The position numbers were made by a program, and so were the translations under genes. This document shows, one piece after another, positions 11,475-26,948 of a DNA stretch of 64,000 nt. The DNA comes from Choanephora cucurbitarum (taxonomy: Eukaryota > Mucoromycota > Mucoromycetes > Mucorales > Choanephoraceae). Below the pieces are notes generated by a model that saw only the letters and a program-made list of their open reading frames with translations, searched no databases and was not told the origin of the DNA. The stretch covers positions 1 through 64,000 of the forward strand of contig JAIWNI010000021.1 in NCBI GenBank assembly GCA_025331435.1, read 5' to 3'. Position 1 is the first letter of the stretch; each line of letters opens with the position of its first letter.

Positions 11475-14400
11475 CTATGAAGCTATATAATTCTCTTGCT
11501 CCAAATTTAATAGTCCAGTAAGTTTATGGTACAAGAACTTGTATGTCCAAGCGTTGCCTTTGATGCGGCGAATGTCAACAACATATAATTTCGGTAGATT
11601 TCTGATTTGACATATCTCTACAGAGAAGCGTACTTCTTCGCCATTATCAATTCCAACACTTCCATAAATAGGTTCAAGCCCTTGTCCCACCGTCTTTATA
11701 TCAGATGATATGCTAGACAAGTCCAAGTCGTCACTAGTCTCATTCTTTGTATCTTGATTGGGACTTGTATTTGCTTTACGTCTTGTGCATTTGAGTGCAA
11801 ATTTATTTTCTTCTCTCACCTCAATTCCTAGTACATTCAGTACCCGCTTAAGTTTTCTTATGGTGATAGTGGGTGCCTGCGTTGTTAGAGCAGTGCGGTC
11901 GATAGCGCCTTGATGAAATTTAAGATCATCTGTAGTTGGTGGCCTGAATTCTTGCTTTCTTAATTTTACTAGAGCGGTCTCACTTAAACTTTGCACTTGG
12001 TTGTTGTAAAACAGGGCACTTCTATCTGGTATGTCAACAATTTCTTCTGATTGTTCTTTTGTATCGCGTGCTATAGGCAAAGGACTTGGGATTGTATCTT
12101 CTTGACGGGGCTCATTTCTTGAAACTGTTTTACGTTCGCTTGATGCCAGTGTTTGTTTCTGCGTATTGTTTTTTGTAGGCTTGTAGCGGTAATTCATATC
12201 CATATTTTGATTCCTGCCTGACATTTGTGATGACAAATTAGTGACCACTGCTATAGATGCCCTCTTTTGTTCCTTTGCTACAAAAAATTAGAGCGAGTTG
12301 ATTTAATTGCTCAGAAATCATAGAAAGAGAAAATGATTGCTTACAATGTGATTTCTTTCTTATCCAGTCCATCATTTTTTTGCCTTTGCTCTTGGTTGCT
12401 GGTAGCTCTTCAAAATTTACCGGTTTATATGCTCTAGGAGGAGCTGCCCATGTGTTTCGATGTGGACGGCTAACATTTTCAAACAAGTCTTCTTCTTCTT
12501 CCAGGCGACACTTTAAGGTACTGGTATTTTTGTTGTCAGAGTCAGGATTATGATTCTTATGCTTCCTATAGATGCTTCGACGTACAGCTTCTATAGCCTT
12601 TTTCCCACTCTCGCTCATACTAACTCGCATAGATATAGAGGGTTCAACAATTTTCACCTTGCTGGATGGAGCAGCTGTACCAGCCTTAATTGGTGGTGAA
12701 GAAGCGGCTAGTTTACTATTAATAGGATGACTCTTGAAAAAATTGCACCTCTGTTCGAGTCCTTTTGCTTCTTTGAAAGAGCGGACACCTTGGTTATACA
12801 CCGCATCTGCACTGGTTTGGTCTTCTTGTTCTAACTTGAGAGGACAGATCTCTTTAGGTCGCAAATCATGTGCAATAAATCCATTCTTTTGCTCGTTATC
12901 AAAAGAATTGTAGCGTTGAGCATCCTCTTCAACTAGCTTGACATTAAGGCATATGTCTGTATTCTGTGCAAGGCTATCGACAGCATGTGCTTGTGGTCTG
13001 TCATTGAATGTGCAACTAATTTCTGAGCGCTTATTCATATCCTCCACAGAGCTAGTTTCATCGTCTTCATCTTCTTCAGTTTCTTCAAAAGCTGTATCTA
13101 TATTGGGTACCTCGTATATGTTCTTGGTTTTTGTGAGAAGTCCCATAAGCTTCTCGGGTCCTAGTCGATGAGATAGGTTCTTTGAGAGATCAACCAGACC
13201 TGACTTGTGTTGTTCAGGTTGATTGAATAACGGTGAAGACAATGACTTTTCGGGGGTTACTTGAGCATCTTTATGATGAGATTCACAAACCATGACAGCA
13301 ATGGCTGAATCATTTTTGACAGATTTTGGACCAGAAGACTGTGTCTTGTCTGAAGTTGGGTTTACTTGGCAATTTGTAGTCATTGTATTGCTTGATTGAT
13401 GATTTTGAGAATAGTTAAATACACTTATTTTTTGTAAGTGTTCTTCAGGTTGAGACGAGTACTTCTCATTTGATGTGGATGTCTCGCGATGGAACTCTAT
13501 GATAGGGAGATGTGACTCTTTGATTTGAAGTATTCGTGAATCTCGCTTTGTTGATGATGAAAAAGCAAAACTGGCTGAAAGTTGGTTGGTATAGAACCGC
13601 ATCCCCAGCTGTGATTTGGAAATACTGTTGATAGAGTTTCTTTTGGATTCTGCAGGTTGGCTGTCTCCAACAATGAATGTATGGTATTCCTTCAGCCAGC
13701 TGTGTTTGATGATATACTCAAGTGAGCACCGCTTAGTAGGATCTGTTACAAGAATTTTCTTTAGCAGATTTCTTGGTTCTGAAGATACATAGGAAGGAAA
13801 CATTAGTTCTGTCGATAAAATATATCGATAAAGCTGATTGATATCATCACTATCGGGATTTGATGGATCATCATCGAATGGTAAAAAACCGCATAACATA
13901 GCGTATAATATGACACCACAACTCCAAACATCAACAGCCGAGCCAGCATAGAGCCCAGGGTTAATGACAAGCTCTGGTGCTGCATAACAGGGTGATCCAC
14001 AGGTTGTTGCCATCATATCATCTGCTGCAGAAGCGAATTGGTTAGCAAACCCAAAGTCAGTAACTACAATGTTGCGATTCTTGTCAAGCAATATGTTTTC
14101 CTATTGTTCAATACATTTCCCCAAAAGAAGATGAGATAAATTAGTTTTTTTTCATGATTGAGATTTCTATATTAAATTTTCGTTATTTGACTATAATGCT
14201 TACCAGCTTCAAATCTCTATGTACTATCTTGCGCTTATGCATGTAGTAAACACCACTGATGAGTTGAGCAAAGAAGCGTTTTGCATCTTTTTCTTTCAGG
14301 TAGCGATGTGCTAGAATGTGCTCGAACAATTCACCACCTATTGACAAACATAAGGTGAGATTGCATTACAATGGCCATAGTTGTACTTACCTGGTGCGTA

Positions 14401-14828
14401 CTCCAGAATAATGCCAATATGCTTCTCCGTCTCTATGACATTGTGAAGTTTAACAATATATGGGTGACTTAAAGTCTAGTGGTCTTGTCAATTTCTCTCT
14501 CCCTTAAACTATTGTCTCTGAATTCTTCTTTCCTTACCCTAAGTATTGAAACCTCTCTTTCAATTTTGCTAATTCGATTATTGGCCCCACGCTCTTTCTT
14601 TATCAGCTTGACTGCCACCTATGCGGGCCAACAAAAAAAAAGAATGCAAATAATATAAGCAATAGGTTCCATCTTGTATTGGGGAGATTGGTCTACCTCT
14701 TGGCCTGTTTCAACATGAACACCTAGTTTCACTTTTCCAAATTCACCTTCACCCAATGTCTGTAATAATTCGTATGGGCCAAAGCTAGTTGATTTTTGGT
14801 GATTTGGTTCTGTAAATAAGCTTTTCAT
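11475..14828 (-). CDS. KIN4/FRK1-like serine/threonine protein kinase with C-terminal KA1 domain
   Basis: Six exons (14828-14697, 14618-14538, 14475-14391, 14337-14204, 14100-12345, 12277-11475) join to 996 aa. Residues about 18-290 are a complete CAMK-group kinase domain: glycine loop [15 protein letters not shown] lysine, HRDLKLEN catalytic loop, DFGFANQF and the [10 protein letters not shown] activation segment. This pattern ([17 protein letters not shown]) resembles fungal Kin4/Frk1 and Snf1-related kinases. A disordered Ser/Thr-rich middle of about 570 aa follows, then a KA1-like domain near the end ([21 protein letters not shown]), a module that binds acidic membrane lipids and can hold the kinase inactive. 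In budding yeast Kin4 acts in the spindle-position checkpoint; that role is not shown here. Four introns lie in the kinase domain, none within the long middle region. Confidence 0.88.
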
Positions 14829-15499
14829 TGATAACTTTTTTGTTGGTAAAAGAAAGAAAAGGAAGAAGAAAAGAAAAAGAAATTCAAACTGCAAGTCAAG
14901 ATTATCGATGATATAGAAAAATAGTGATTTTATTATGCTTATATGCTTACATTTATGTATGTATAAAAGTAAAAAGGAAGGAGTAGTTTATACTTACATG
15001 TATGTAATTTGGAAAAAAGAAAAGGGGAAATTTACACAATACTCTATTTCAGGGTGTAGGTGTTTATATTTATGCCTGTAACTGATTAAAAGGAGCACAT
15101 CTCGATATATAAAAACTCTCTATAGCTTTTCACCTTAGTTCCTATCGTTAGAAATAAACCTATTTATCTTTTTTTGAAAGACTGACATTCTTACAAATAC
15201 GCACAGAAAAGGCAAATTGCCATGTTGGCATAATGAATTCGTAAGAAAAATGGTTAATATGATATTGATATTAACTTCAAGGAACAATTAAATAACAAGT
15301 AAATGAAAACATCAGTAAAGCTTCTAAAATGACTTTCTCCTTCCTTTTTATAAATTTATTGTGAAATAAAAGACTAGAGAGAACAAGGAAATTATAGTTT
15401 ATTATTACTACATGAATCGATGAATAAACATCTCTTTTTTTTTAGATACTCCTTCGGTGAAAGTGATCAAGGATTCCAAAAGAAACAATATGAAAGAAA
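14829..15499. other. Intergenic (kinase promoter and GH72 3' flank)
   Basis: A/T-rich DNA upstream of the minus-strand kinase and downstream of the GH72 gene. An open frame continues 22 codons upstream of the chosen kinase ATG, but it is Phe/Leu/Lys low complexity, so the Met at 14828 is preferred. No other gene seen. Confidence 0.45.
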
Positions 15500-17293
15500 T
15501 TACATGAATAATGTGGCAGCAAGCACACATACGATAGACGCCACAAATGCATCTCCATAATCTAATTTGCGGCTGATCTTGATAGCGCCAGATGAAATGG
15601 TTGTTACGGGACTACCTTGATCATTAGGTCCGTCCAAAACAGGTGAGATCTTAGCACACATTGAAATATCGTTTTTCTTAGGAGAAACTTCCTGGCCAAG
15701 ATTACTGAAGTTACATGAGTCTGGAGAGTCTTTCAACTCAGTTGCTTTCAAGTTGTAGAGCCAACTAAGCTTATCTCTTGAATTACAGAATGAGAAAGCA
15801 CCATATACACCTTTTTCAGCATCGCCGCTGATTTCAGAACAAGAGACAAGGCCACACATAGTATCTAATTGGGATCCAAGTGTGTTGCTACCAACCTCTC
15901 CAGGGACATCAGTTACTTTGTCAGAAGCAACACATTTCATATTCTGGATCATGCATTCACAAGCTCCGCTAGAAGGGGTAGGGGGCAGCTTCGAAGATGC
16001 TTTCCAAGTTTCACTGAGCGCAGGACAATTGGATGCAGGTTTCTGAGGGTTATAAGCGTCCATCATCACTCCTTTGGGCTTAGCTAGATCCATTTGTTGC
16101 TTCAAATTATGATAATCTTGCATCAACTCAACTTCAGTAGTGCTTTTGATCTTCACTAAGCCGTATCGATTGTTTTCTTGCGTCCATTCATAGACAACAC
16201 CACCTGACCATATATCTGTCATCTCTGGACCATAAATGGAAGCAACTTCGCCAAATAATCTAGGTGTAACAAGATTACAGCCATATTCTGAAAGAAAAAC
16301 TGGCTTGCTATAGTTCTCAAATTCTTTGGTGCGATCTTTGAATCCTGACTTCTCAAAAGTGGAAGCACCACACCATTCATACAGGTTGACACCAAAGAAG
16401 TCAGCCTATAATAATAAATTAAAAGAAAACAAAAGAAAAGGAAGAGTAAGTTGCGATTGTTTCAATGTTACTTCAAAAGAAAATATCTCAGAATATGTGT
16501 TATTTTTTTCAGTTACCTGAGCATCTTCTTCACCACAATTGAAGTAGTCTTTGATATCATCACGAATGAATTCGTCATCATTACTTGCATAACCAACAGG
16601 AATTGCTCTCTTCTTGGTAGCTTTTAGATATGCTTTAATATCACGAAGAGCAGCCTTGACATAGGCAGAGGCTAGGGTTGTTGTCTTGTCATTTGTCACT
16701 TCATTACCTGCAATGAAGCCAAAAAGATTGTTGTATTTTGAGAACGCATCTACTGTTGACTTGTAAGCATCAAAGAGGCGAACGTCATAGTTTGGAGTCT
16801 TTCGATTGATTGAATAATGAGGTGTAGCAATATCAAGTAATAGATAGATGCCCGCATCTGCAAACGATTTCATGCAAGCATCGTGGTTCTTACGAGGATC
16901 AACCTAAAGAAAATATATAGAATAAATGCTTTATGAGTTTTCAAGTTGTTTGCTTGATACGAGTTGAGAGTACCTCATAAACACGAAGCACATTAGTACC
17001 AAGCTTTGCCATAAGTGGAGCATCTCGTGCACAGGCTTCAGCATCTGCTAAAGGGTCTGTAGTAGGCTCTACAGTTGATAGTTCTGAACGTGGTTGATAT
17101 GCGACGCTACATGATTTTTTCTATTGAGAAAGATAATGTATAAGGTATATCTTGATTTTATTTACCCTTTGATGAAAAACTGTTGTTTGGTAACAGAATC
17201 AAAAAACTTTGATCCCTTGACCTCAATAGGATTTAAAGCTAATACCGAGCTTGATGCATAAGCTATTAACAAAAGTGAAGATAGTATTTTCAT
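15500..17293 (-). CDS. GH72 beta-1,3-glucanosyltransferase (Gas/Gel family), GPI-anchored
   Basis: Four exons (17293-17166, 17106-16974, 16903-16517, 16405-15500) give 517 aa. A signal peptide ([19 protein letters not shown]) is followed by the GH72 domain with the acid/base Glu in [11 protein letters not shown] and the nucleophile Glu in [10 protein letters not shown] cysteine-rich X8/CBM43 module follows (CPALSETW..., [16 protein letters not shown]). The C-terminus is a hydrophobic segment after a Ser/Gly stretch, as expected of a GPI signal. Members cut and religate beta-1,3-glucan chains at the plasma membrane and wall. Mucorales walls are chitin/chitosan-rich with little glucan, so the natural substrate here is less certain than in ascomycetes. 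All introns are in phase; the start is the only ATG giving a signal peptide. Confidence 0.95.
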
Positions 17294-17900
17294 TTCTTGA
17301 CAATTGTATAAAGGAAAAAGAGAATGAGAAGAAAAAGAAAGAAAGAAAAGAAGACCTGGTTGATATGTCTTTGCTTTTCTACTAGTTGCACCTAGGCACT
17401 TTTTTTTGTGTTTATTGTTTTATAGGAGGCAAGATGCGTTCCATGAAAAATGAGATATGATTAATTTGTAATTCTGACCGTTTCTTCTTTTCATTTTGCT
17501 TTATTTACTTTTTCTGTCATTCTGATTGATGGCTTAAGAAGATAAACAAGAAACATTCAGTGTATCAACACATCTGCATAAAAAAAATAAGCGAGGCAAT
17601 TCATTTCTTTCTTTTGGGGAAACAAAAAGAACAATGCATCATGCTCGTCAAACATTTTAGATCGGAACAAACAAAAGCACTCATTTAGGCGAGAATGTCA
17701 ATGTTAGCTCACAGACATATTTCAAGGGGTAAGTACACTTTATGCACTGGACACAACAGTTTTTTTCTAATTTTTTTATTAAACTTGTTTCTAGTTGTAT
17801 TGCTATTTAATACATGCATTTATTAAACAAAGCACACATATTATAGTCTCTTTTGAGAATCAATATTGGCTTTTCTGGTTATTGTTGTTTTTTAAACTAC
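17294..17900. other. Intergenic
   Basis: GH72 promoter and ATP2 3' flank, both minus strand. Contains long T and A runs and GAAA-rich tracts near 17320-17350 just upstream of the GH72 start. No gene seen. Confidence 0.5.
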
Positions 17901-19696
<1,796 letters not shown>

Positions 19697-20028
19697 TTTT
19701 CCTTTCAACAACGATAGAAAAAAAAAGGGAAGACCAGTCGCAAACAAACTTACCTGCTTGTAAAAAACAACACGCGGTGCTTGAATTAACAAGGGTTGCT
19801 TGTGCGTTGGAATAAGAAAAAAAATGAAATTGAGTCTCAGGCACAGACTTGAATACTGGTATAATGATAGGCTTATTTTTTTTTTGTTCCGAGAAAGAAA
19901 AAGTAAAATGATTTGGTATCACTGCTTCTTATTAAGTAAGCAATAACTTTATTCGTTTATTATAGGGCAGTGTATTATGGACATTAGCAGAGTACAGGAG
20001 TTAATATGTAGGATGATGTTTTTTATAA
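19697..20028. other. Short intergenic (ATP2 promoter)
   Basis: About 330 bp between ATP2 and the minus-strand gene ending at 20029; must hold the ATP2 promoter and the 3' end of the upstream gene. No open frame of interest. A possible 5' UTR intron cannot be excluded. Confidence 0.4.
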
Positions 20029-20722
20029 TTACAAGGCAGAAATGACAAGAGCAGCAAGAGCACCAGCAACGTATTTGGATGAGCTTGTGCTAGAAGCTGC
20101 TGATGAAGGATTGGGGCGGAAGATGCTAGCGGTTGGAGAAGAACCAGCTGGAGTAGCTGAAGCGGAGGGAAGTAAAGAAGAGGAGCTAGGGGTTACGGGA
20201 GCAGCAGCAATAGTAATAGGAATGCTAACATTTGTTTGAGACACATTGTCTGCGAAAACGACTTCGTAAGCACCAGACGTTGTGTTTGCAGGAATGTGGT
20301 ACTAATACACAAATGGTTTTTATATTCAGTATCATCGGGTCTGACATAACCGAAAAAAAAATTGTACTTACATTGAATTGATGTTCGTATACGGTAGCTC
20401 CAGAGATTTGCTTTTCGAAACTGAAGCCTAAGCTAATATCAGCCGAACCAGTCATCATAGCGCTATAATTACTTCCAACAAGTGTGATAGAGAGTTGGAG
20501 GTCTAAAAACATCTTTCTAAGTATTGATACGCTCACTCATATCTCTTACTTACTGTCTGAAGTGGAATTGGCAGCAACATCATAAATACAAGGGAGGATT
20601 TGGCTGGCAACATAAGGAGCATTGGGAGCAGGGGAAGTGACGTTGAACTGATAACTAGGTGATTGGACCAATGCCTCAGCACCAAGGACCAAAGCAGAAA
20701 CCAACAAAGCGAGTTTGACCAT
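20029..20722 (-). CDS. Small secreted Ser/Thr-rich GPI-anchored protein (Kre9/Knh-like Ig-type fold suspected)
   Basis: Three exons (20722-20554, 20502-20372, 20301-20029) give 190 aa. The first 18 residues (MVKLALLVSALVLGAEAL) form a signal peptide. A beta-rich domain of about 90 residues follows, containing GSNYSAMMTGSADISLG and SGAYEVVFADNVSQTNVSI, a layout like the Ser-Thr-rich GPI-anchored family with a Kre9/Knh-type N-terminal domain. A Ser/Pro/Thr/Ala-rich stalk and a hydrophobic C-terminus (YVAGALAALVISAL) suggest GPI anchoring and O-mannosylation. Likely a cell-wall or plasma-membrane surface protein. The exact family is a judgement from pattern, not from a search; there is no catalytic motif. 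Confidence 0.75.
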
Positions 20723-23700
20723 TAAAATAACGAAGATAAAAGAAAGAAGAGTTAAGAAGAAATATGGCGCAGGAGATGGGAAATATATTTATACTCACCC
20801 GAGAAAAGGAGAATGGTTTTTTTTTACATGGTGGAGGTACAAGGGAGGAGATTGAAACTACAAGATTAGGCTGATGCAGCGTTAGTAAACTTGCAGAATT
20901 CTTGTCTTTTCTTTGTCTGCTGCGTTACTTTTATCATGTACCCTAGACATAAAGGTAAAGCATGTCTTATGCTCACAAGAAAAACAAAACAAATCGAAAT
21001 GTTTCATAGAATAGTGCGAATTTGATAGTTTTCATTGTTATCCTCTTTTGCAGACACACAACAAACAATCCCAATTCGTGGCTTTTAATGCTATTAGCTA
21101 ATCAACTTAGTTATTAATCTGTGTCGTGGCAAGCAAATGTGTTTTAAAAGACCTCTCGTGTCAAACAAAACGATGTAGCCTATCATCTTTTTTATTGTCT
21201 GATAAAGAACATATTGACTTATCACTTGAAATTCTTGAAATTGAAGACATTACCATACGCCTCAATTGATCCCATAAATCAAATGCTTTTCACCGCGTGG
21301 TACAAATGCAGCAAACTTGGTACAACATCTGTTTTTGATAAGGGAGAAAAAAAAACCTCCCACCTGGTTTTAGTGACACAATGTTTCCATACGATAAACC
21401 ATATGTGAATTTGCTTTGAAGTTCAAACGCTTTTGCTTAATGATCCCACTCAGGTTTTTTTTTAAAAAAAGACTAAATCACCATACAATAAATTATCTCT
21501 AAAGACTGAAATTTAAATATAGTATTGATACATTTTAAAGAAAAAACATACACCTTTGCTTGTCGGTGACAAAAAAAGAAAAGCTTTGATATTTCAAACA
21601 AACGGAGAGCAAAAGAAGCCTTATTCCACTTCATACTGCATCTCAAAAACAGAACAGTAGTTTCTGTCACCTAGAAAAATGGAATTGCCAGCAATCAAAA
21701 GATAACAGTCATTGTGTCAAATAAGCCTGTCCTTTTGGAGTTGAAGACACATTGCATCAAATCAGATTGAATTGTATCTCTCTTTTTGTTTAGTTATAAA
21801 CAAGCTCTTTCATACTTTCATTTCGAATTGTAATCGTCCATACAAGAAACATAGCCAGTCTGAAAAGAAAAAAGTGTTGAGAGGAACTCTTCTGAGGGGA
21901 TCAGTGCTATGTTCATATAACACTATTTTAAACAGCAATACAATAAAGTTTGACCTTCCTAATTTGATCCTTTCGCTGATTCAACTCTACTTGACCTTCT
22001 CAACAACGAATATCCATTCAGTACGTTTATATCTGTTTAGTGTGTGTTCAAAAAGCGCAAAACTAGCGTTTATCCAAGAGGCAGATCTAAAACAAAAAGC
22101 TTGTATGAACCTAAAAGAAAAGAGAGACAAACTAATGTGGCATTTGACTTGTGTGCTCAACATCATCTGATGCAAAGAACCAAAAGATGCTGTTTATTCC
22201 GATTGTGTATTCCGTAAAAATGATCGCTTTCATAAAGCATAAAAAAAATTGGTTGTGTTTCTTTTAAATGAAGTACTTTGGTAGGCGCATGATATATTCT
22301 GTGTGTAAGCAAAGTAGATTTTAGGTATTTTTGGCTTTGCCTGTTTGCAGTCAATCAAATTGATGCAATCTGAAATTCATTACTTCACACAGAAAATTGT
22401 CTAGTTGGTGTAACAAAGCAAGGTTTGATTTCAGAGATTGGATGGGATTGTTGTCTTGTTATGGGATTACACTTTGGAATTTTTCTTGTAAGTTAGTTTG
22501 GAAGCAACTTGATTGTTCTTACACATTTTGATTGACAAACTTCAAGTATCCCATCAAGGTATATTTGTTTTGTACTTTGCCTCTTTTGAGTATAGTGAAC
22601 TTCTTTGAACTTATAAGGAGACAAGGATAATGTATGAAAGAGATGGAAGGCACTTATTACAGTTGCTAGAAAATTCCAAAAACGAAAAGTTAATCAGTAT
22701 AAAAGCAAAAATGAGCCTGCAATGATTGACGATAGTATTTTTGTTTGTGGTCATCTAGCTATAGATTGCAATAGAATTCTGAGTGTATTAGCATATAAAT
22801 ATACAGATGATCTTGCAGAAAAGCCAAGATAATTAGATCAAATATGCTCAATCCAGAGAAACTCTCTTGAAACATAGCTTATATGATGATGCTTGATAGG
22901 ATTATACATTTGGTCAAAGTTCAATCTCAATAATGTACAAAATGAATGCAGAAAAGACCTGTAGGACTTTGACACTGATAGAAATCTAGAAGAGCGAACG
23001 ATATTAGCGCTGTTTTAGTCCTTGTAGCTCTATTTTGGCCTCCAGATATGCGAAATGAGAATGCTAATATCGTTCGTTTCCCTAGAGTTTTATCAGTTTG
23101 AGTCTTCCTTTAATGTAAGAGTGTGTTGAAGCACGTTTGCTCCAAACTGCTTTTTAGTAAAGAGATTGATTGAAATTGCTTGTGTGAGTTATATTAGTCC
23201 AGGCCGATAATACTAGAGTTTGTATATCTGATAAATCACTGACTGTACTAGACGCTCTTTTTAATTGGCTCTGCTCTGTCACGTAATGAGTAATTCTGAT
23301 ACATGAGCCTCTAATTGTCTGGATCATAATGGTAATGCAAAACTTAATAAGCTTGCCACAGGATGCATAAAAAGCAATTTAGTTCTTTCGAATGATTTCG
23401 ATTCAGCTGCCTAACTTTAGCATCATTAGATAAATTCACGTTGATCTCTATTCATTGTATTATTCAGTCTGTAGCAGTACAAGCATACCGAATGGTAATG
23501 AAGGTCAACAAAGTTAATTGGAGCGCAGTGAAAGCACTCATTTTATCATCTTCATTGGGGCTTGATCTAAAATATGTTTATTTATATAGCAAGAGTTCTC
23601 TTGTTGAGAGACCAACAGTAAAAACTCTTTAGATTATATCTATTCTCTGAAGTATTTGCTTTATATTTCTTTTAGATTCCTTTTTTAAACCAAATAAAGC

Positions 23701-25357
23701 ATCGCAAAATCCACAAAGCTGCTGGTAATTAAGTAGTATAAGTTTTGGTCAATGCAGTGTCTGTTCAGATTTGAAGCAGGCAAGTAGAATGTTAGGAGTG
23801 GGATTTTGGGTTTAGTGATAAGTGTAAATGGTGAGGAAGCAGATAGCCAAAAGCAATCATGTGCAAGTGCGAGAGGCTGCTTAACTTAGACAGCTTTGAG
23901 CGAAACTTAATACAAAATGTTGAAGAGTGAAACTGACAAGACAATCAAATGAGCCAAGTCGAAAGCAACCAAGACAGCACGCATTCTAGTCTGAAGCAGA
24001 AATTGATGTGCGCTGATGATGGATCACTCAAGAAATTACTAAGTCCATTATGTATTAATCGAGATGATGACAAGAACAAAAAGAAAGCTTGTTCGACTTT
24101 TGTCTAAAGACATTCTTTGTCAAATGTCAAGAAAGGTAACACGAACTCGAAAGCAGCTTATTGCCTTATTTCGTGAAGATGATGAATGACTTGTTGATAG
24201 TCCAAGTTCTTTTGTTTTTTTAGTAAGTATTATATCACTGTTACATATGCCAGCAAACATGTCCCTAATCGCAATTAGCAATGTCATGAACAGAGCATTG
24301 AATTTCATTAATTTGAGAAAAGCAGAAGGAAGCAATAAGAGCTTTGCAGTATTTTGTCTTATCTTTAGTCTTGACAGTACAAACGAGAAGCAGCACTCTC
24401 AAAAGTATCTCTTTTGAGTTACACGCATGTGATTTTGAAGGAAGGCGAACTGATGACAATACAAAGAATACACATAATTAACAATGTTGATGTTACAGTT
24501 AGAAGAATTGATACTCTTATCGTAACCAATAATGATGTAAAGATGCGCTGTACTGAACTCAAGAAAGCCAAACACTGCCACATAACCCCTACAGTTTGTT
24601 TTGAACAAAAATTGCTTATTTGCGCCTGAACAAATAAAATTCATCGCACACTAAACTATTAAAGAAGATAGGATGATGCAATCTTATACCATTTTTGTAT
24701 GCTATTTAAAGTAAGCTTTTCTAACATTTTCTTGTGAAATTCCATTAGACACCCGTACATTCGTGTTATACCTGAAACAGCAAGCGAATAGTATATGTTG
24801 CCTCTGATTTTCATTCTATAGCTTCATTGGCCCTATAGTTTTTCTTTGTAGATTTATTTCAGTACAACTATCTCGGTATACTACAACAAGCAGAAGTTTA
24901 AATTTTAGTTGTGCCAAAGAATCTGATTGTGCCTGAGAGAAATTCAAACTTTTGTGATTAGCCAACCATAATGTTTGTTGCTGTTTATGTGATATTTTCT
25001 TCCATTTCGAATCTGAAATTGAAAGAATATTCTTTGCCATACTTTAATCATCACCATCGAGAGACTGTATCGCACTTTTACGATCATCAGCAAAAGCCTA
25101 TATTAGAAATGATTGTAGCTTCTTTTTTTATAAAAAAAATATAGAGATAATTTTCCTTAAACTTAGAAATAAGCTTTGTAATAAAAAAAATCCCATCTTT
25201 AAATAGAATGATATTTTTCTTTCACTTGTCAAGAAGTTACAGAATATTTAAATCAACAAGAAAAAAAAAGGGGAATTCCAAAAAAGGAAATAGACGGATG
25301 GTTGTAAGATTTTCACATGTTAAGTGTTCTATAATTAGAGCTTTATTGAAATCGAAA
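20723..25357. other. Gene-poor interval of about 4.6 kb
   Basis: No gene is supported. Scattered open frames of 60-130 codons (for example 21772-22170 +, 24414-24629 +) have no codon bias, no domain and no splice partners. The stretch holds the foldback sequence at 22973-23098 (listed separately). It may contain noncoding RNA or degraded transposon remnants that I cannot recognise by eye. Confidence 0.45.
22973..23098. repeat. Foldback (MITE-like) inverted repeat
   Basis: Two imperfect inverted arms of about 36 bp (22973-23008 and 23063-23098) flank a 54-bp loop. The inner 14 bp (CGAACGATATTAGC against GCTAATATCGTTCG) are perfect, and the outer parts (ACTGATA..CTAGA against CTAG..TATCAGT) match with a few differences. 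No open frame lies within. A small non-autonomous DNA transposon or a transcribed hairpin are both possible. No clear flanking target-site duplication was found, which weakens the transposon reading. Confidence 0.6.
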
Positions 25358-26948
25358 TTAAATAGGTGCATTCTTGATGTCACTGCCTAGAGGCGCAAAC
25401 ACCATCTTCTTTAGATCAAGCTTGGCTTGCTCTTTATTGTTATAGTCAAGCCTAAAAAAAAAAAGAAAATTGCGGAAAATGAGTCAAGCTATCTCTTTAA
25501 CGAGATTTTAGACTTACATAGGAGAGCCTTTGAATCGATATCGATCACCCTGAATCTGATTAAAGAAGGTTGGATGAAACTCTTTCTTTTCTGCTTTACG
25601 GTATCTTGCTTCTTCTCTCTGCTTTTCTTCTACTATTGTCTTTTCATCTGTAGCAGTATCCATGTCGTCTTTTAGAATGGCATTGGTAACATTATACCAT
25701 AGTCTGTAATCAGCAGATAGAGTGAGTACATTGTATTGTCTATGCTTGAATGTTGTCCTTTACCTTCTGGATTCCTTTGGTTCTTGTTTCTCAACACTGG
25801 CTACAATCTTGGGATGGATACTGGATGCTTTCACATCAAATAGGACTGTTTGATTTGTTGCCTTCAAGAGAAAAGATGAGCTTTTACTTTTACCTATTGT
25901 TGAACAAGTGACTTTACCTCCACTTTCTTTATGTATATCTCATTTGACCATTGACCTGATATCTCGTAAAGTATTTCACCAGTTGACTCCCTCTTGATCA
26001 CACCAGAGACCAAGTCATATTGACCAGAAAAGAAACCCTAATCATCCAATTAGAAACTCTTATTCTTCTTATTGCAAGGAGAGTAAAACCTACCTTTGTC
26101 TTGAAGTCCAATTCACATATTAAATCACTTGTTTTACAGCGAACAACACAATGACCACCTAATTCAAGAGCCATTTTTCCGACTGAAAAAAAAAAGAGAA
26201 TTAGTCAACCTTATTTCTTTAGTATGTGTTTTGCTTTACTTACACAGGATACCTCTCACATAGACATTGGGCATTGTTATATCATACAGTTCATTGTTAT
26301 GACGAGTAAAAATGATATGATTTTCACCCTCCATAAGTGTAGCAGCACTATTGCCAAGGAACCTTGATTTAAGATGAAGATCTCCTTGAACATAAACACC
26401 ATTCTCTGGACTACCATAATAGAAGGCAGAGATCGGTGGATGATGGGACACTTGTTCAGACACAAAGAAACCTTCTGTGCCATTCTTATATTCGTATCTA
26501 CATCGAAACACTTCACCCAGAACAGGATTATAAGGCTTCTTTACTCCCTATGATAAAATTGATTCAGAATACAGCACTACAATGCTTCTTGTTGTATTAC
26601 CTTTGGCTTTATATGCCAACCAGATAAAAAATATTTTACAATGCCCACAAAACGGGCTTCAGGGTCTGATTGCATACTTGCTCTAATAGACCATCAGTAA
26701 AGATTAGAGGTTATTGGGTGTTTCATACGTTACTCTATCAAAAAGTCGGGATGACTCAGGAAATCTGTCACTTTCTCTAACATGGATCTTGGTTCTAAGA
26801 TAAATGCGGGTAAACTGATCCTCTGGATATCCATGTCTCTTCTAAGCTGGTTAATGATTCCCATCAGAATGCTACGTGAACTGTCTTCCAAGACCTCTAC
26901 ACAATCAGGGTCTGTTTCTGGTTCTTTTGTTAGGCTAAGGCTGAGCAT
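25358..26948 (-). CDS. KES1: Oxysterol-binding protein, Kes1/Osh4 type
   Basis: Eight exons (26948-26734, 26682-26601, 26547-26244, 26182-26094, 26037-25918, 25861-25764, 25703-25518, 25451-25358) give 395 aa, close to yeast Kes1/Osh4. The family fingerprint EQVSHHPPISAFY is intact, as are NPVLGE and the FNQIQGDRYRFKGS region near the C-terminus. There is no PH or ankyrin domain, so this is the short, single-domain class. Such proteins exchange sterol and PI4P between membranes at ER-Golgi/trans-Golgi contact sites. The ATG at 26948 was chosen because the open sequence upstream of it is basic and low complexity and the Met is followed by the expected N-terminal lid region (the DSSRSILMGIINQLRRDMD stretch follows). 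Confidence 0.94.
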
